Shown here: positions 32,356-43,140 of the stretch, one piece after another
Layout of the letters: each line of letters opens with the position of its first letter
Numbering within the stretch: position 1 is the stretch's first letter
Assembly (NCBI RefSeq): GCF_000801105.2
Contig: NC_079517.1
Span: forward strand, 23,194,973-23,258,972
Direction: 5' to 3'
Length of the DNA: 64,000 bases
Origin: Raphanus sativus
Lineage: Eukaryota; Streptophyta; Magnoliopsida; Brassicales; Brassicaceae
Program-made: the position numbers and the translations under genes
The notes under the pieces: model-generated
Told to the model about the DNA's origin: nothing
The model's database searches: none
The model's input: the letters and a program-made list of their open reading frames with translations, nothing else

Positions 32356-33852
32356 TGTGGGAACCGAAATTCGCACTGTCGATTTTTATTAAGTAAATCG
32401 GAGGAAAGCTAAGTAAACCTAACTTTCCCTGAAGGTCCGGATTCTCTGCGACAACCAACGACAAGTGATCAAATAAATACGGAAAGGTTTTATTAAGATT
32501 TGAGACTGGACCTTAAGGAAGGCTGCCTACGTACCCCTTTCGAGGATCAAGTCGGACGTAGTTCAGTTGGAAGGGTTTGAACAAGAGATCGAACTGCCTG
32601 GCGGAGTTCGTCTAGTACGAGCGTTAGTCATAGAAACGGGCCTGTCGAGAATAATGCCTAGGGTTTCTATGTGCGGAACTCTAAGTAAAAGGATTGTTAG
32701 ATCCTTCCGAGAGAGACATGAGTCTGCGGACAAGATTAAAATAGAACGAGAGGCGGCCAGACGTTCTAGGTCCTGCCTTGCTAGTCTACCGCCTAAATTC
32801 TAAGTTCTTAAGCTAACATGAGCTCTCTAGGTCTCCAATCTCGGATTTGCTTTCCCTCTAGGATTTTTGCTCTGCCTTTCCTTCTCTCCCAAAGCTCCTT
32901 TATATACTCTTTCTTATGACAGTCTATTCTCCTTTTGGGCCGCGAAGCGGGCTTTTTCCATTTTCGTCGGCCTTCATGTTTATCGGGAAACTTGACATTT
33001 ATCTTCGGGAAACTTGACATTTATCCTTCTGGAAATTTATCATTTATCTTGTTATGTAAAGATAAACGTAAATCGTCGTATCTATCTCAGATAATCGTAA
33101 GCGGACTGTCCAATCGCGTTTGGTCCCTTTCGGACCGTCTCTGGGACTTCCGTTGTTTTCTACGATTTCTTCGGAAGATCTTCAATCCTTCGTAGAGTTG
33201 AGATGAGTGGTGTCAACCATCACTGTTTCGCACAAAGAATTTAAGATCTTCCTTCCCGTTGATATCTTACGAGTTTCCGAAGTGTTTCCGACGATCTTAG
33301 TTTGGAGTAAGAACGGGAGTTTTGTACGCGGAATCTCAACGATTCGTTCCGCGAAAACTTGGAAAAGACGCAAAGTACAGACTTCTGACGGCCGGGGCCT
33401 AGAACTTATGCACGGAAGCTTGTCGCCCGACGACCCGAGCCAGCACTGGGCTAGCCGCCCGGCGGCCATGGCCAGCACGGGCGCTAGCCGCCGGCGGCCA
33501 CGACCAGCACGAGGGCTAGCCGCTCGGCGGCCACGGCCAGCACGGGCGCTAGCCGCCGGCGGCCACGGCCAGCACGGGGGCTAGCCGCCCGGCGGCCACG
33601 GCCAGCACGGGCGCTAGCCGCCCGGCGGCCACGGCCAGCACGGGTGCTAGCCGCCCGGCGGCCACGGCCAGCACGGGCGCTAGCCGCCGCCGGCCACGGC
33701 CAGCACGGGGGCTAGCCGCCCGGCGGCCGCGACCGGGGTCGGCTGCTCGGTTCCTTCGGTTTACGGGTGTTCGTGTTCGTTTTTCGGAGGGTTTTTCGTG
33801 TGACAAATAGACTTAGCCATTGATTTCGAGATAACCGTTTTTGACCCCAACA
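32356..33852 (-). repeat. Element G 3' LTR (1497 bp)
   Basis: Minus-strand ends TGTTGGGGTCAAAAACGG...TTCCCACA. A TATA-like sequence lies near 32899-32906 and a poly(A)-signal-like AATAAAACC near 32486 on the minus strand. U3 carries the 33-bp minisatellite. Confidence 0.92.
33430..33735 (-). repeat. 33-bp GC-rich minisatellite in G's 3' LTR
   Basis: Nine copies of a 32-33-bp unit around GCTAGCCGCCCGGCGGCCAC. It lies in U3, about 500-850 bp upstream of the TATA-like site. The repeat opens alanine/arginine-rich frames on both strands that are not genes. Confidence 0.9.
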
Positions 33853-33866
33853 GTTAGCCCCCCAGC
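33853..33866 (-). other. Polypurine tract of element G
   Basis: Minus strand GCTGGGGGGCTAAC directly before the 3' LTR. Confidence 0.75.
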
Positions 33867-36800
33867 CTGTAAGACGCGGAGACGATCTTGCGGGCGGAAG
33901 TTATGAGTTGAAAATCGAAATTTTTGGCTAAGAATATTTCATTGCGGAAATCCGCATCACCTTTGATTGTCGATCTCGAACGTGACGTCGGGATTCGTTG
34001 CTCAATGTGAAGAAAGAAAAGAACACATGTCCTCGTAAGTCCGTCGTCTTCAACAAAAGATTCAGAGGAAACGGGGACTTGCAAGTTAACGAAGAGGACT
34101 TCGACTCGAGTCTCGTTGGTCCGAATTCCGTGTGCACCCTTGTCCCGGATTTGGATGGTTCGGAGGATCAAGACCACACAGTCGAGGTTTGCGAAGCCGG
34201 CGCGTATGAGACGTGCAGCGGTGGTGCGACCAATGGAGGCGACGGTCGTTCCTACTTTGGGTGAGTTTTGATGAAGGCGGCGTTTCGGAGAACGCCTAGG
34301 TTTACCAATCCCTTTAGGGATTTTTATTTTGATTGTGTTCCGGCTGTTGGTTGGCCATTATGTATGATTTCGGAACTGGCCGTTGGTGGCTTTGAATCCC
34401 TGCCCTTTTAGGGCGTTTTACTGAATTCACGGTATGCGTTTATAAAATATTTTGCGTTTTAGAACTTCTGTTTATCGAAGTTAGAGGGACAGAGTGTGAC
34501 TTGTCGTCTCATTCCTGCCTCCCTGACGATCACCGTATTCGTAGTTTGTACAAAGCGAGATTTTCCTGCGGTTTACGATTTACACGAAAATTCGTGGAAA
34601 CGTATAGACTTGAGTGAAGAGACAAGTTTTGGGATCTCGCGTCGTTGACGCTTTACCTATGAGATGTTTAAGATACCAGCAAGGCTGGGTTTAGGGCAAG
34701 ACCTAGGTTTACTCTCAGACTGAGGCTGTGCGATGACAAATCGGCTTTCATTTTGCCTGTTTGTGATTTTAACCTGATTCGTACCGTTTTAAAATCCGCG
34801 AAGTGGTATCGGCTTATATGATTTGTATGGGCACGAATCGAGCTACTTCCTTTACGAAGTGCTGAACCAAATTTTGATTTTTTGTATAGCGCGCTATGGG
34901 ATCCTTGTCGGATGTAAAAGAGCCTACCCTTAGGTGGCTTGTCTGTTTAGGACGTTAGAGTTCGTTTGTTGTGATCAGCAACAACGATATGATGCCGTTT
35001 AGAAGGCGTATGAAGGTTTTAATCGAAAAACGGATGTTCGGGCACGAAGCGACGTCTTGCAGTGCTTTGAAGTTTGTTTTTCTTATGCCATAAAGGACTA
35101 TGGGCTTTTAGAAATCGCGGAATGTTTCCGGGCGATAGTTTTATGGTTTGTTTGGTGGATACTGGATCCATTGTAGAGGCCGTTTAGCGATTGGCGAATT
35201 TGTTTGCGAAGAGTTTCGAAAATTCGGTTTCTGCGTTTGTAAAGAGTTTCGAAAATCCGGTTTCTTTAAAATCGTGGGAGTATACGAGAATACACATTTC
35301 AAATGTGTACGAGTTAATTTTCCCTTGTGCCGCATTTCAAATGTTCGCGGGCTATGAGATGTTTTGCGAAAGTCCGTAGTCAGAAACTGTTGTTTCAGTT
35401 TGGACGTGCAAGTATATTTGACCCAGGGAGAAGCGTCTACCTTTGAGAAGTGTTGGCGTTCTTGGATTTTATGGATGACTCGTATAACTCTTGGAGCTTT
35501 GTCACGAGTGTTTCTCTTCATGCTTTGTTTAAGGGGTGTACAGAACTTAATCGATCAATGATAAGTTCAAATTTTTCCGTTAACCGAATGGTTGTTAGGA
35601 CTGATTTTATTATGAGGAATTTATCGCATGATTTCCGCTTTTGGGTTTTGAAACACAGTTGATCGCGTAATGGTCACTTGGCGTTTTATGACAATCATGG
35701 ATTATCGTTTGGCCGTTAAGTGATTGGAGCGGCGGTCGTTCAGCTTTTTTGTCTTGGCGTGAAGGCTGTGTTCAGCCGTATAACCAAGGAGTTGGTAAAC
35801 GATCAGACCATGACCCTTTCACATTAAGGTCGTATTGGTTTACGATTGTCCTTAATAGTGATGCCGAATTCAGGTTCGGGCTTTATGGAAAGGAGTAGTT
35901 GGCCGAGGGCCGAATAGCGTTCGTTGAGATAGACATGCAAATCTTAGCGGAGTTTTCCAAGTTACGGGTGATGGATTTTTGAAATGATTTTCCACTTTAG
36001 GTTTCAGTTATACGAAAGTAATCGATGACTGGTTTCATGGAGATAGAATATCGCAGATAGTCAAAGTAGCACTGTTTCTGTGGGTTATACTGGAAATGTT
36101 TCCGCTTTGATTTCGTCTTTTAATGAAAGTTCTTCGAGTTACTCATGGAGTTTTACCGAAGGTTATTTCGTTAATTTTGTTGCTCACCATCGTGCTATTA
36201 GTCTGACGTTGTAAAAGTTTCTTGTCGCGAGTTTGCAACAAGAGACGGCGTAGAGTTTTCAAGACTATGTTTGTAACGGTTTGACCACGCCGTTATGCCG
36301 CTAGTGTTTCGGACGAATCTTAGAGTGTCGTTTGCCTTTTGAAAGGAATTTTTTCTTTAGGAAGTAGAATGAGTATGCCAAGGATGCGTGGCGATCGTTT
36401 CTCGGTTTTTCGAGAGATTAGATCGGTCTGCATGTTCTGCCTAGACAGTCAAGGAACAATAGAACAAAACTGGAAGAAAATGCCTAAGACTTAGCTTGCT
36501 AGAGTATCCACCTAGGTCCTAAGTTCCCTAAATTTTCCGGCAGTTTACAAGACGTTTTCATTCCTATCCTACGAAAAGATTAAAACCTTGATAAAACTTT
36601 CAAAGTCGGACGTACCTTAGTCTCTTTGATTATTCTTTACTCGATATTGCCTCATGTCTGTTCCTCTGTCTTCTAACGTTTCATTGTCAAAGGACTTCGA
36701 AAAGTCTGATACTGAATCGAGAATCGATTTTCGATGAAATCTTGGCGAAAATATCGGTATGAGAGAGAGATATTAACGCCTAAGTTCATGTCCTCATTTC

Positions 36801-37189
36801 TTTCGTACTGCTGGTTACCTAGTACCAGAAGGAACAATGCAGAACCGTTGAAACAAAGGGAGGAGAAGTAAGCGATAACTCGAAGAAGGCTAAGGTGGGC
36901 GGACAAGTGAAAATGATTGGCAAGACGTCACTTAAGTGAGGCTTCTTGTTTCGTCAAGCTATGAGCAAACTGGTCAGGTCAAGAAGCTTGCGATCTTGTT
37001 ATACTTTACGAATGATGTTTCGTAAAATATTGTCGAGCTTTTATTTAACGAGAGTTATTCAACAAAATGTTGTCGAGTTAATTTTACGGAAAGTGTTTCG
37101 TAAAATTGGTTTGGATAGTCGTTGGGTCAATCTTTACGAGGATTGGCCGTGCTTGACGAATGTTGTGTCGCCCGACAACCAGCGCAGTA

Positions 37190-37440
37190 CGGGTGCGCTA
37201 GTCGTCTGGCGCCTAGAGGCAGCACGGGGTCTAGCCGTCCGGCGGCCAGAGCCAGCACGGGGGCTTGCCGCCCGGCGGCCAGAGCCAGCATGGGGGCTAG
37301 CCGCCCGGCGGCCAGAGCCGGCATGGGGGCTAGCTGCCCGGCGGCCAGGGCCAGTACGGGGCCTTGCCACCCGGCGGCCAGGGCCAGCACGGGGGCTAGC
37401 CGCCCGGCGGCCAGGGCCAGCACAGGGGCTAGCCGCCCGG
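37190..37440. repeat. Internal 33-bp GC-rich array of element G
   Basis: About eight units around GCTAGCCGCCCGGCGGCCAG; the same period as the LTR array but with AGAG or AGGG variants in the unit. It is probably derived from an LTR-type U3. Confidence 0.82.
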
Positions 37441-37589
37441 GACTGTGCTTCCTCGCGGGACTTGCCTGTTTTTCTCGGTTTCTCTTGAGGTTTCTCGATC
37501 AACACTTGGTTTTTCCGAGGACCTTCAGGTATCGATTTCATCTTAATCGATCTTGATCCCAGCAAGAAGTCATTTCCTAGAACGTTGTT

Positions 37590-37750
37590 GATTTTTTATT
37601 TTACGAGAGTTATTTTACAAAATGTTGTCGAGTTAATTTTACGGAAATTTTTTTGTAAAATGTTGTCGAGTTTAATCATGCAAAAGCTGTCTTGTAAAAT
37701 ATTATCGAGAATTTATTTTACGAAAGGTTTTCCGTAAAATGTTATCGAAT
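37590..37750. repeat. Repeated TTTTACG/CGTAAAA palindromic segments
   Basis: Three to four segments of about 45-55 bp with TTTTACG, CGTAAAA or TGTAAAA arms and a TGTTGTCGAGTT spacer. A related pair is at 36990-37110. Each segment could fold into a short hairpin. Not coding. Confidence 0.6.
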
Positions 37751-38043
37751 TTTAACATTAGAAACGCTGTTTCTCAAAAAACATTTAAACTCGAAACCCT
37801 ACTCGCTGAGATTTCTCAAACTCGGTATTTAGACCGTCATATCAGTCTTGGGCTCGATCCTATTCTAAAATCGTATGTGGGCCATTTAGCCGCGATCCGG
37901 GCCCCTTTTGGGCCGTCTTGGGACTTATACGTTTTTACGATTTTTCCTTAGAAACAGCCGTTGATGTGACGCTGGTTTTTCCGAAAGGATTTCAATTCCC
38001 CGTATAGTTAAGGCGACTAGTGTTCAAGCTAACCATAGCCGTT

Positions 38044-38367
38044 TTATACGGCAGGTAGGAATCCGTCTCGATGACCAAGTCTTTTATAAATTTTCCCGAA
38101 GTCTTTCTTTGATAATCCCAAGGGAGGGGGGTTGTGTCCATGGACCCGAGGATCGTGTTGCAGGAACTTGGACGGGGTGCATTGTTGATATGACCCGAAC
38201 TTGGTCGGGATGGTCCGTTCTCGGGACGTTTGTCCGTAAGATGATAATCTTATATAACCGTTTGCATAAGCGTTGGTCGTAGGAACAGTCACTGCTGAAG
38301 TTGTTTTACCAGCGTCGATGTGAGCTGCGAGTTTGTCTTTCATATTTCCAGACATTACTTTGATCAA
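38044..38367 (-). CDS. Small ORF after G's primer site, unknown
   Basis: A 107-residue frame starting MIKVMSGNMKDKLAAHIDAG about 60 bp inside the element, the normal place for gag. It contains SGNMKDKLAAHIDAGKTTSA and PSKFLQHDPRVHGHNPPP. I do not recognise a gag domain or zinc knuckle. It may be a relic of an N-terminal gag or a chance frame. Confidence 0.35.
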   Translation of the reverse strand: MIKVMSGNMKDKLAAHIDAGKTTSAVTVPTTNAYANGYIRLSSYGQTSRERTIPTKFGSYQQCTPSKFLQHDPRVHGHNPPPLGLSKKDFGKIYKRLGHRDGFLPAV

Positions 38368-38404
38368 GCGTTTTGCGGCCGTAAGAGTAAGAGTAATCCG
38401 TCCC

Positions 38405-38422
38405 CCCCTCCTTCTAGCGCCA
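38405..38422 (-). other. Primer-binding site, tRNA-Asn type, element G
   Basis: Minus strand TGGCGCTAGAAGGAGGGG, a full 18-base match to the complement of plant tRNA-Asn(GTT) as I recall it, three bases from the LTR. Confidence 0.88.
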
Positions 38423-38425
38423 AAC

Positions 38426-40002
38426 TGTGGGAACCGAAATTCGCACTGTCGATTTTTATTAAGTAAATCGGAGGAAAGCTAAGTAAACCTAACTTTCCCT
38501 GAAGGTCCGGATTCTCTGCGACATCCAACGACAAGTGATCAAATAAATGCGGAAAGGTTTTATTAAGATTTGAGACTGGACCTTAAGGAAGGCTGCCTAC
38601 GTACCCCTTTCGAGGATCAAGTCGGACGTAGTTCAGTTGGAAGAGTTTGAACAAGAGATCGAACTGCCTGGCGGAGTTCGTCTAGTATGAGCGTTAGTCA
38701 TAGAAACGGGCCTGTCGAGAATAATGCCTAGGGTTTCTAGGTGCGGAACTCTAAGTAAAAGGATTGTTAGATCCTTCCGAGAGAGACATGAGTCTGCGGA
38801 CAAGATGAAAATAGAACGAGAGGCGGCCGGACGTTCTAGGTCCTGCCTTGCTAGTCTACCGCCTAAATTCTAAGTTCTTAAGCTAACATGAGCTCTCTAG
38901 GTCTCCAATCTCGGATTTGCTTTCCCTCTAGGATTTTTGCTCTGCCTTTCCTTCTCTCCCAAAGCTCCTTTATATACTCCTTCTTATGACGGTCTATTCT
39001 CCTTTTGGGCCGCGAAGCGGGCTTTTTCCATTTTCGTCGGCCTTCATGTTTATCGGGAAACTTAACATTTATCTTCGGGAAAGTTGACATTTATCCTTCT
39101 GGAAATTTAGCATTTATCTTGTTATGTAAAGATAAACGTAAATCGTCGTATCTATCTCAGATAATCGTAAGCGGACTGTCCAATCGCGTTTGGTCCCTTT
39201 CGGGCCGTCTCTGGGACTTCCGTTGTTTTCTACGATTTCTTCGGAAGATCTTCAATCCTTCGTAGAGTTGAGATGAGTGGTGTCTTAATATAACCATCAA
39301 TGTTTCGCACGAAGAATTTAAGATCTTCCTTCCCGTTGATATCTTACGAGTTTCCGAAGTGTTTCCGACAATCTTAGTTTGGAGTAAGAACGGGAGTTTT
39401 GTACGCGTAATCTCAACGATTCATTCCGCGAAAAACTTGGGAAAGACGCAAATTACAGACTTCTGACGGCCGGGGTCTAGAAATTATGCACGGAAGCTTG
39501 TCGCCCGACGACCCGAGCCAGCACGGGGGCTAGCCGCCCGGCGGCCACGGCCAGCACGGGGCTAGCCGCCCGGCGCCCACGGCCAGCACGGGCGCTAGCC
39601 GCCGGCGGCCACGGCCAGCACGGGGGCTAGCCGCCCGGCGCCCACGGCCAGCACGGGCGCTAGCCGCCGGCGGCCACGGCCAGCACGGGGGCTAGACGCC
39701 CGGCGGCCACGGCCAGCACGGGGGCTAGCCGCCCGGCGGCCACGGCCAGCACGAACGCTAGCCGCCCGGCGGCCACGGCCAGCACGGGCGCTAGCCGCCC
39801 AGCGGCTACGGCCAACGCGGGGGCTAGCCGCCCGGCAGCCACGGCCAGCGCGGGGGCTAGCCGCCCGGCGGCCACGGCCGCGACCGGGGTCGGGTGCTCG
39901 GTTCCTTCGGTTTACGGGTGTTCGTGTTCGTTTTTCGGAGGGTTTTTCGTGTGACAAATAGACATAGCCATTGATTCGAGATAACCGTTTTTGACCCCAA
40001 CA
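38426..40002 (-). repeat. Element G 5' LTR (1577 bp)
   Basis: Near-identical to 32356-33852. It is 80 bp longer, mostly because its 33-bp array has two more units. Confidence 0.92.
39505..39890 (-). repeat. 33-bp GC-rich minisatellite in G's 5' LTR
   Basis: Eleven copies of the unit seen at 33430-33735, where there are nine. The two LTRs of one insertion were identical at birth, so the arrays have changed length since, unless the change arose during copying. Confidence 0.9.
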
Positions 40003-40007
40003 AACTT
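40003..40007. other. Target-site duplication of G, right copy
   Basis: AACTT, identical to 32351-32355. It also forms the first codons of the resumed F gag (NFNTRNPEEA). Confidence 0.9.
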
Positions 40008-41025
40008 CAACACCAGGAATCCAGAAGAGGCTGTGAGACTTATTGAGAACTTGAGAACTAGCAACAATACCAAGAACACAGATTATGAAAGGAGAAAAGC
40101 GGCCAATGTCTTAGAAAAGGAGCAGTTGGACAGTGTTACAAGATACTGAAGAAGCAAGTTAGTTTTGCTGAAGATGTAGAAGCTGTAGAGACTGATGAGG
40201 AAGAAGATGTGAACTACATAGGAGGATTCCAGAGATATGGGAATCTGAATCAGAACAAGAACTTCTATGGCAACAGTCATAGGAGTAATTTCAACCAGAA
40301 TTCATAGTACCAGAAGCCCTTCAGCAACAGCAACAACAACTAGAACAGCAACAAGAACTCACCAATTCTTTCTACCATAATCCACCACCACATACTCAGG
40401 AGGGCAAGATTGGAGCCATGCTTGACTCAGTTCTAGAGGGTCAACAAAAGCTCACAGTGGATTTCAACGGGAAGATAGATGATGTGTACAATAGCTTGAC
40501 CTAAAAGTTTGACACTTTGATCACTCGTGTGAAGAAATTGGAGACACAAGTGGTTCAGACTTCTGAAGCTATCAAGAGACAAGAAGCTTTCATCAAAGAC
40601 AGAGAGGAAGATCTCATCAGACACCACATCAGTGTTATTGTGGTAGATAATTTCTGGGAAGTGGATGGACATGGGAACCCTTATAAAAAGGTTGCTGGAA
40701 GCCGGCGATGCAATGAATATCGACACCCATAGATCGATAGAAGATGAACACGATCGATCGACATGGGAAGGAGACTACCGTTCGATGTTCGAGGTAGGAA
40801 ATCGATAGACAGAGTCCACAAGATCTACGGCTACGAGCAATCCAGTTCAGATAATTACACATGAGGAGTTTGCAGAGAAACACCTGAACCTACTCCACCC
40901 TTTCGCCGATCGATCCGAAGAGGAAGAAATCGATCCCCTTACTGCTACTTCCATCGATCGACATGACACTACTGTCATCGATCGATGCGAACTTCCTAAA
41001 TCACAAGTGCAATTACCTAAGATCG

Positions 41026-41030
41026 ACATG
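41026..41030. other. Target-site duplication of solo LTR H, left copy
   Basis: ACATG, matched by ACATG at 42278-42282. Confidence 0.88.
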
Positions 41031-42277
41031 TGTTGGCGTCAAAAACGGTTATCTCGAAATCAACAGCTAAGATTATTTCCTATCTATGGACTTTCCGCGA
41101 AACAATCATTGAAAGAAAGATCGGAAAAGAACGGACGCGACCGAAGCATGGTCCCAGGCGCCGGTGGCTGCGACCAAGGCACGGCCTCGGGCGCCGACGG
41201 CTGCAACCAAGGCGTGGCCCCGGGCGCTGGCGGCTGCGACCGAGCCGCGGCCCCGGGCGCCGGCGGCTGCGACAACGCCGTGGCTCCACGCGCCGACGGC
41301 TGCGACAACGTCGTGGCTCCGCGCGCTGGCGGCTGCAACCGTGTCGTGGCCCCGGGCGCCGGCGGTTGCGACCGTGTCGTGGCCCCGGGCGCCGGCGGCT
41401 GCGCCCACCTAATCTCGGCCTGTCCGACTTATATCGTTTTCCGTGACTTCCATATACTTTCGTATGGTTGTGTCATCTCAGCTACGGACCTAGTGTCTCT
41501 TGGTTCGTCTCGATTAAAGTTATCGTCTAAGTTTTACGACTAAAACTGAGAAGGTTGGTTTTCTCGTAAAGTGTATCGTTTAAAACAAGAACGATTGACT
41601 TAAACATCGATTCTTTAAGCTATACGATTTATTTTACGAAGAAAGGCAATCTTTCCGAAAAATCGTATAAACGTTCAAGGGCTTGAAACGTGCCCACAGA
41701 CTAACTTACGATTTTAAGGATTCAGGCCCAACAAAGCTATGACGGTTTATTCTATTTCCCGAAAATAGGATAAATGTCAAGTTTCCAAAGATAAATGTAA
41801 AAATTCGAAGATAATTATGAAGATCGACGAAAAATGGGATATTCCCAAAAAGAGATAAACTTGGGCCCAAAGGCGAAAGAGTAGCAAGGCCACCGACCTA
41901 GACATGTATATAAAGAGGGCTGGAGAAGAAGAAAGAGGGATCCGAAAATAAGAGACCTAGAGAATTCATGTTAGCTTAGAGAACTTAGGGCTTACGTGGT
42001 TAGACTAGCGAGGCAAGGTTAGGACATTTTAATGCCTGCAGCTCTATCTTTTCGGTCGTAGCATATCTCTTCTCTTTTTCGGAGAAACCTTGTATTCGTA
42101 TCGTTCAATTAATAAAACGCCATCGAGCGACTTTCTATTTACGTTTTGTCATTTTTTTTCTTTTTCGATTTCGTGTGGTTACGCAGAGAATCCAGACCTT
42201 CTGGAAAAGTCGGGTTGTCTTGGCCTTCCTTCGTATTTTATTTTTAAAAATCGACAGTGTGAATTTCGGTTCCCACA
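41031..42277 (+). repeat. Solo LTR H (1247 bp), related to G's LTR
   Basis: Ends TGTTGGCGTCAAAAACGG...TTCCCACA, the G-type termini read on the plus strand, flanked by ACATG on both sides. No second LTR or interior is present, so an insertion collapsed by LTR-LTR recombination. A TATA-like TATATAAAG lies near 41907 and AATAAAA near 42112. The bulk sequence is diverged from G's LTR. Confidence 0.9.
41145..41410 (+). repeat. 33-bp GC-rich minisatellite in solo LTR H
   Basis: About eight 33-bp units around GGCGCCGGCGGCTGCGACC, in the same U3 position as G's array but with a different unit sequence. It opens glycine/alanine-rich frames on both strands that are not genes. Confidence 0.88.
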
Positions 42278-43140
42278 ACATGACCAAGATCGATGCACTC
42301 AAGACCCGACCCAAACATTCAGATAACCAATTAGAAGAGGCTGAGGATACATCAGAGCCTATGGAGATAGAAAAGGAAAGTGCAAAGAGGACCTTAATAA
42401 AAAGGAAAGAGAAGGTCCCCAAGAACCTTAAAAGAGAGGCTAACCCAAAAAAATTGGAGAACTTCAAGAAGAGAGTTTTGAAGATCCCAATAGACAGACC
42501 CTTTGAAGAAGCTTACTTCACACACAGATTGTGGATGTTCTTCAGAGAGACAAGAGTTACAGAGGCTGACATTGAGAAGATGTTCAACCTAGTCAGATAT
42601 GAGCTGAAGAATAAAATTACCTTGAAAAAGAAGAGTGATCCTGGGGAATTCATTATTCCATGCTACATCAAGGGAATCGAAATCACCCGTGCACTATGTG
42701 ATACAGGAGCATCACCCAACATCATACCAAAGGTTATAGAAGATCATCTAGGTATGAAGATAGAACCTACAAAGGAGTTCTTTTGCTTTGTAGATTGTTC
42801 AAGGAAGAGTTCATTGGGAATCACCAAAGACCTTGAGGTACATATTGGCAATGCCCTAGTTCCAGTTGACTTTCATGTCATAGACATAAAGTTAAATTGG
42901 AATTCTTCTCTATTACTTGGAAGATGATTCTTAGCCACTGTTGGAGCTGTTTGTGATTTGCAAACAACCGAGATGTGCTTGACCCTGATCAACCCGAAGA
43001 TTTACTATGATCCAGTCAAGATTGTCAAGCCACAGACGTCCTGTAACCAGCCTCCAGATGAAGCTAAACTCGTAGCACATTGCTACTGTGAAGTCGAGTA
43101 CGAAACAGAATACTCGGAATCGATCGACAGCCACACATAG
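42278..43140 (+). pseudogene. Protease region of element F
   Basis: Follows H's right duplication in frame: the acidic/basic linker (EPMEIEKESAKRTLIKRKEK), FFRETRVTEADIEKMFNLVR, the protease core RALCDTGASPNIIPKVIEDH and NALVPVDFHVIDIKLNWNSS. DTG is intact. A TGA after LLLGR at about 42925 interrupts the tail, which resumes CLTLINPKIYYDPVKIVKPQ and HCYCEVEYETEYS. Confidence 0.78.

Larger units (their letters stand above)
33867..38043 (-). other. Non-coding interior of element G
   Basis: More than 4 kb without a recognisable gene on either strand. Within it are a second 33-bp-type array (37190-37440), palindromic TTTTACGAAA/TTTCGTAAAA segments (36990-37110 and 37590-37750) and a stretch near 37830-37990 resembling part of G's own LTR, which suggests an old LTR fragment inside the element. 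Confidence 0.55.
32356..40002 (-). mobile_element. Complete non-autonomous LTR element G with target duplication
   Basis: Two LTRs (32356-33852 and 38426-40002) flank 4.57 kb. The tRNA-Asn-type primer site next to the right LTR and the purine tract next to the left LTR set the minus orientation. The 5-bp duplication AACTT is intact. By eye the LTRs differ at about ten places in the first 650 aligned bases, so the insertion is young. Apart from one 107-residue ORF there is no gag, protease or pol. The tRNA-Asn primer site links it to the Tat branch, which may supply its enzymes. Confidence 0.92.
40003..41030 (+). pseudogene. Gag C-terminal half of element F
   Basis: Continues from 32355: NFNTRNPEEAVRLIENLRTS, a broken segment with EEEDVNYIGGFQRYGNLNQN, then IGAMLDSVLEGQQKLTVDFN, an in-frame TAA near 40502, and VKKLETQVVQTSEAIKRQEA, a likely coiled coil. 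IVVDNFWEVDGHGNPYKKVA follows, then SID-rich spacer up to the H insertion. Several stops show decay. Confidence 0.75.

Noticed and set aside
32567..33195. Frames in the left end of G
   Set aside because: Present identically in both G LTRs (38640-39265) on either strand; no domain; LTR DNA.
33207..33806. Long Ala/Arg/Pro-rich frames on both strands
   Set aside because: They arise from the 33-bp repeat, whose length is divisible by three, in an LTR; no domain, and the frames are open on both strands at once.
36946..37565. Long frames over the GC-rich internal array of G
   Set aside because: Same cause: a 33-bp periodic array keeps several frames open.
39595..39957. 120-residue arginine/alanine-rich minus-strand frame
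   Set aside because: Minisatellite in G's LTR, not a gene.
41007..41543. Gly/Ala-rich frame of 178 residues
   Set aside because: Crosses the target duplication and the H minisatellite; it is LTR DNA.
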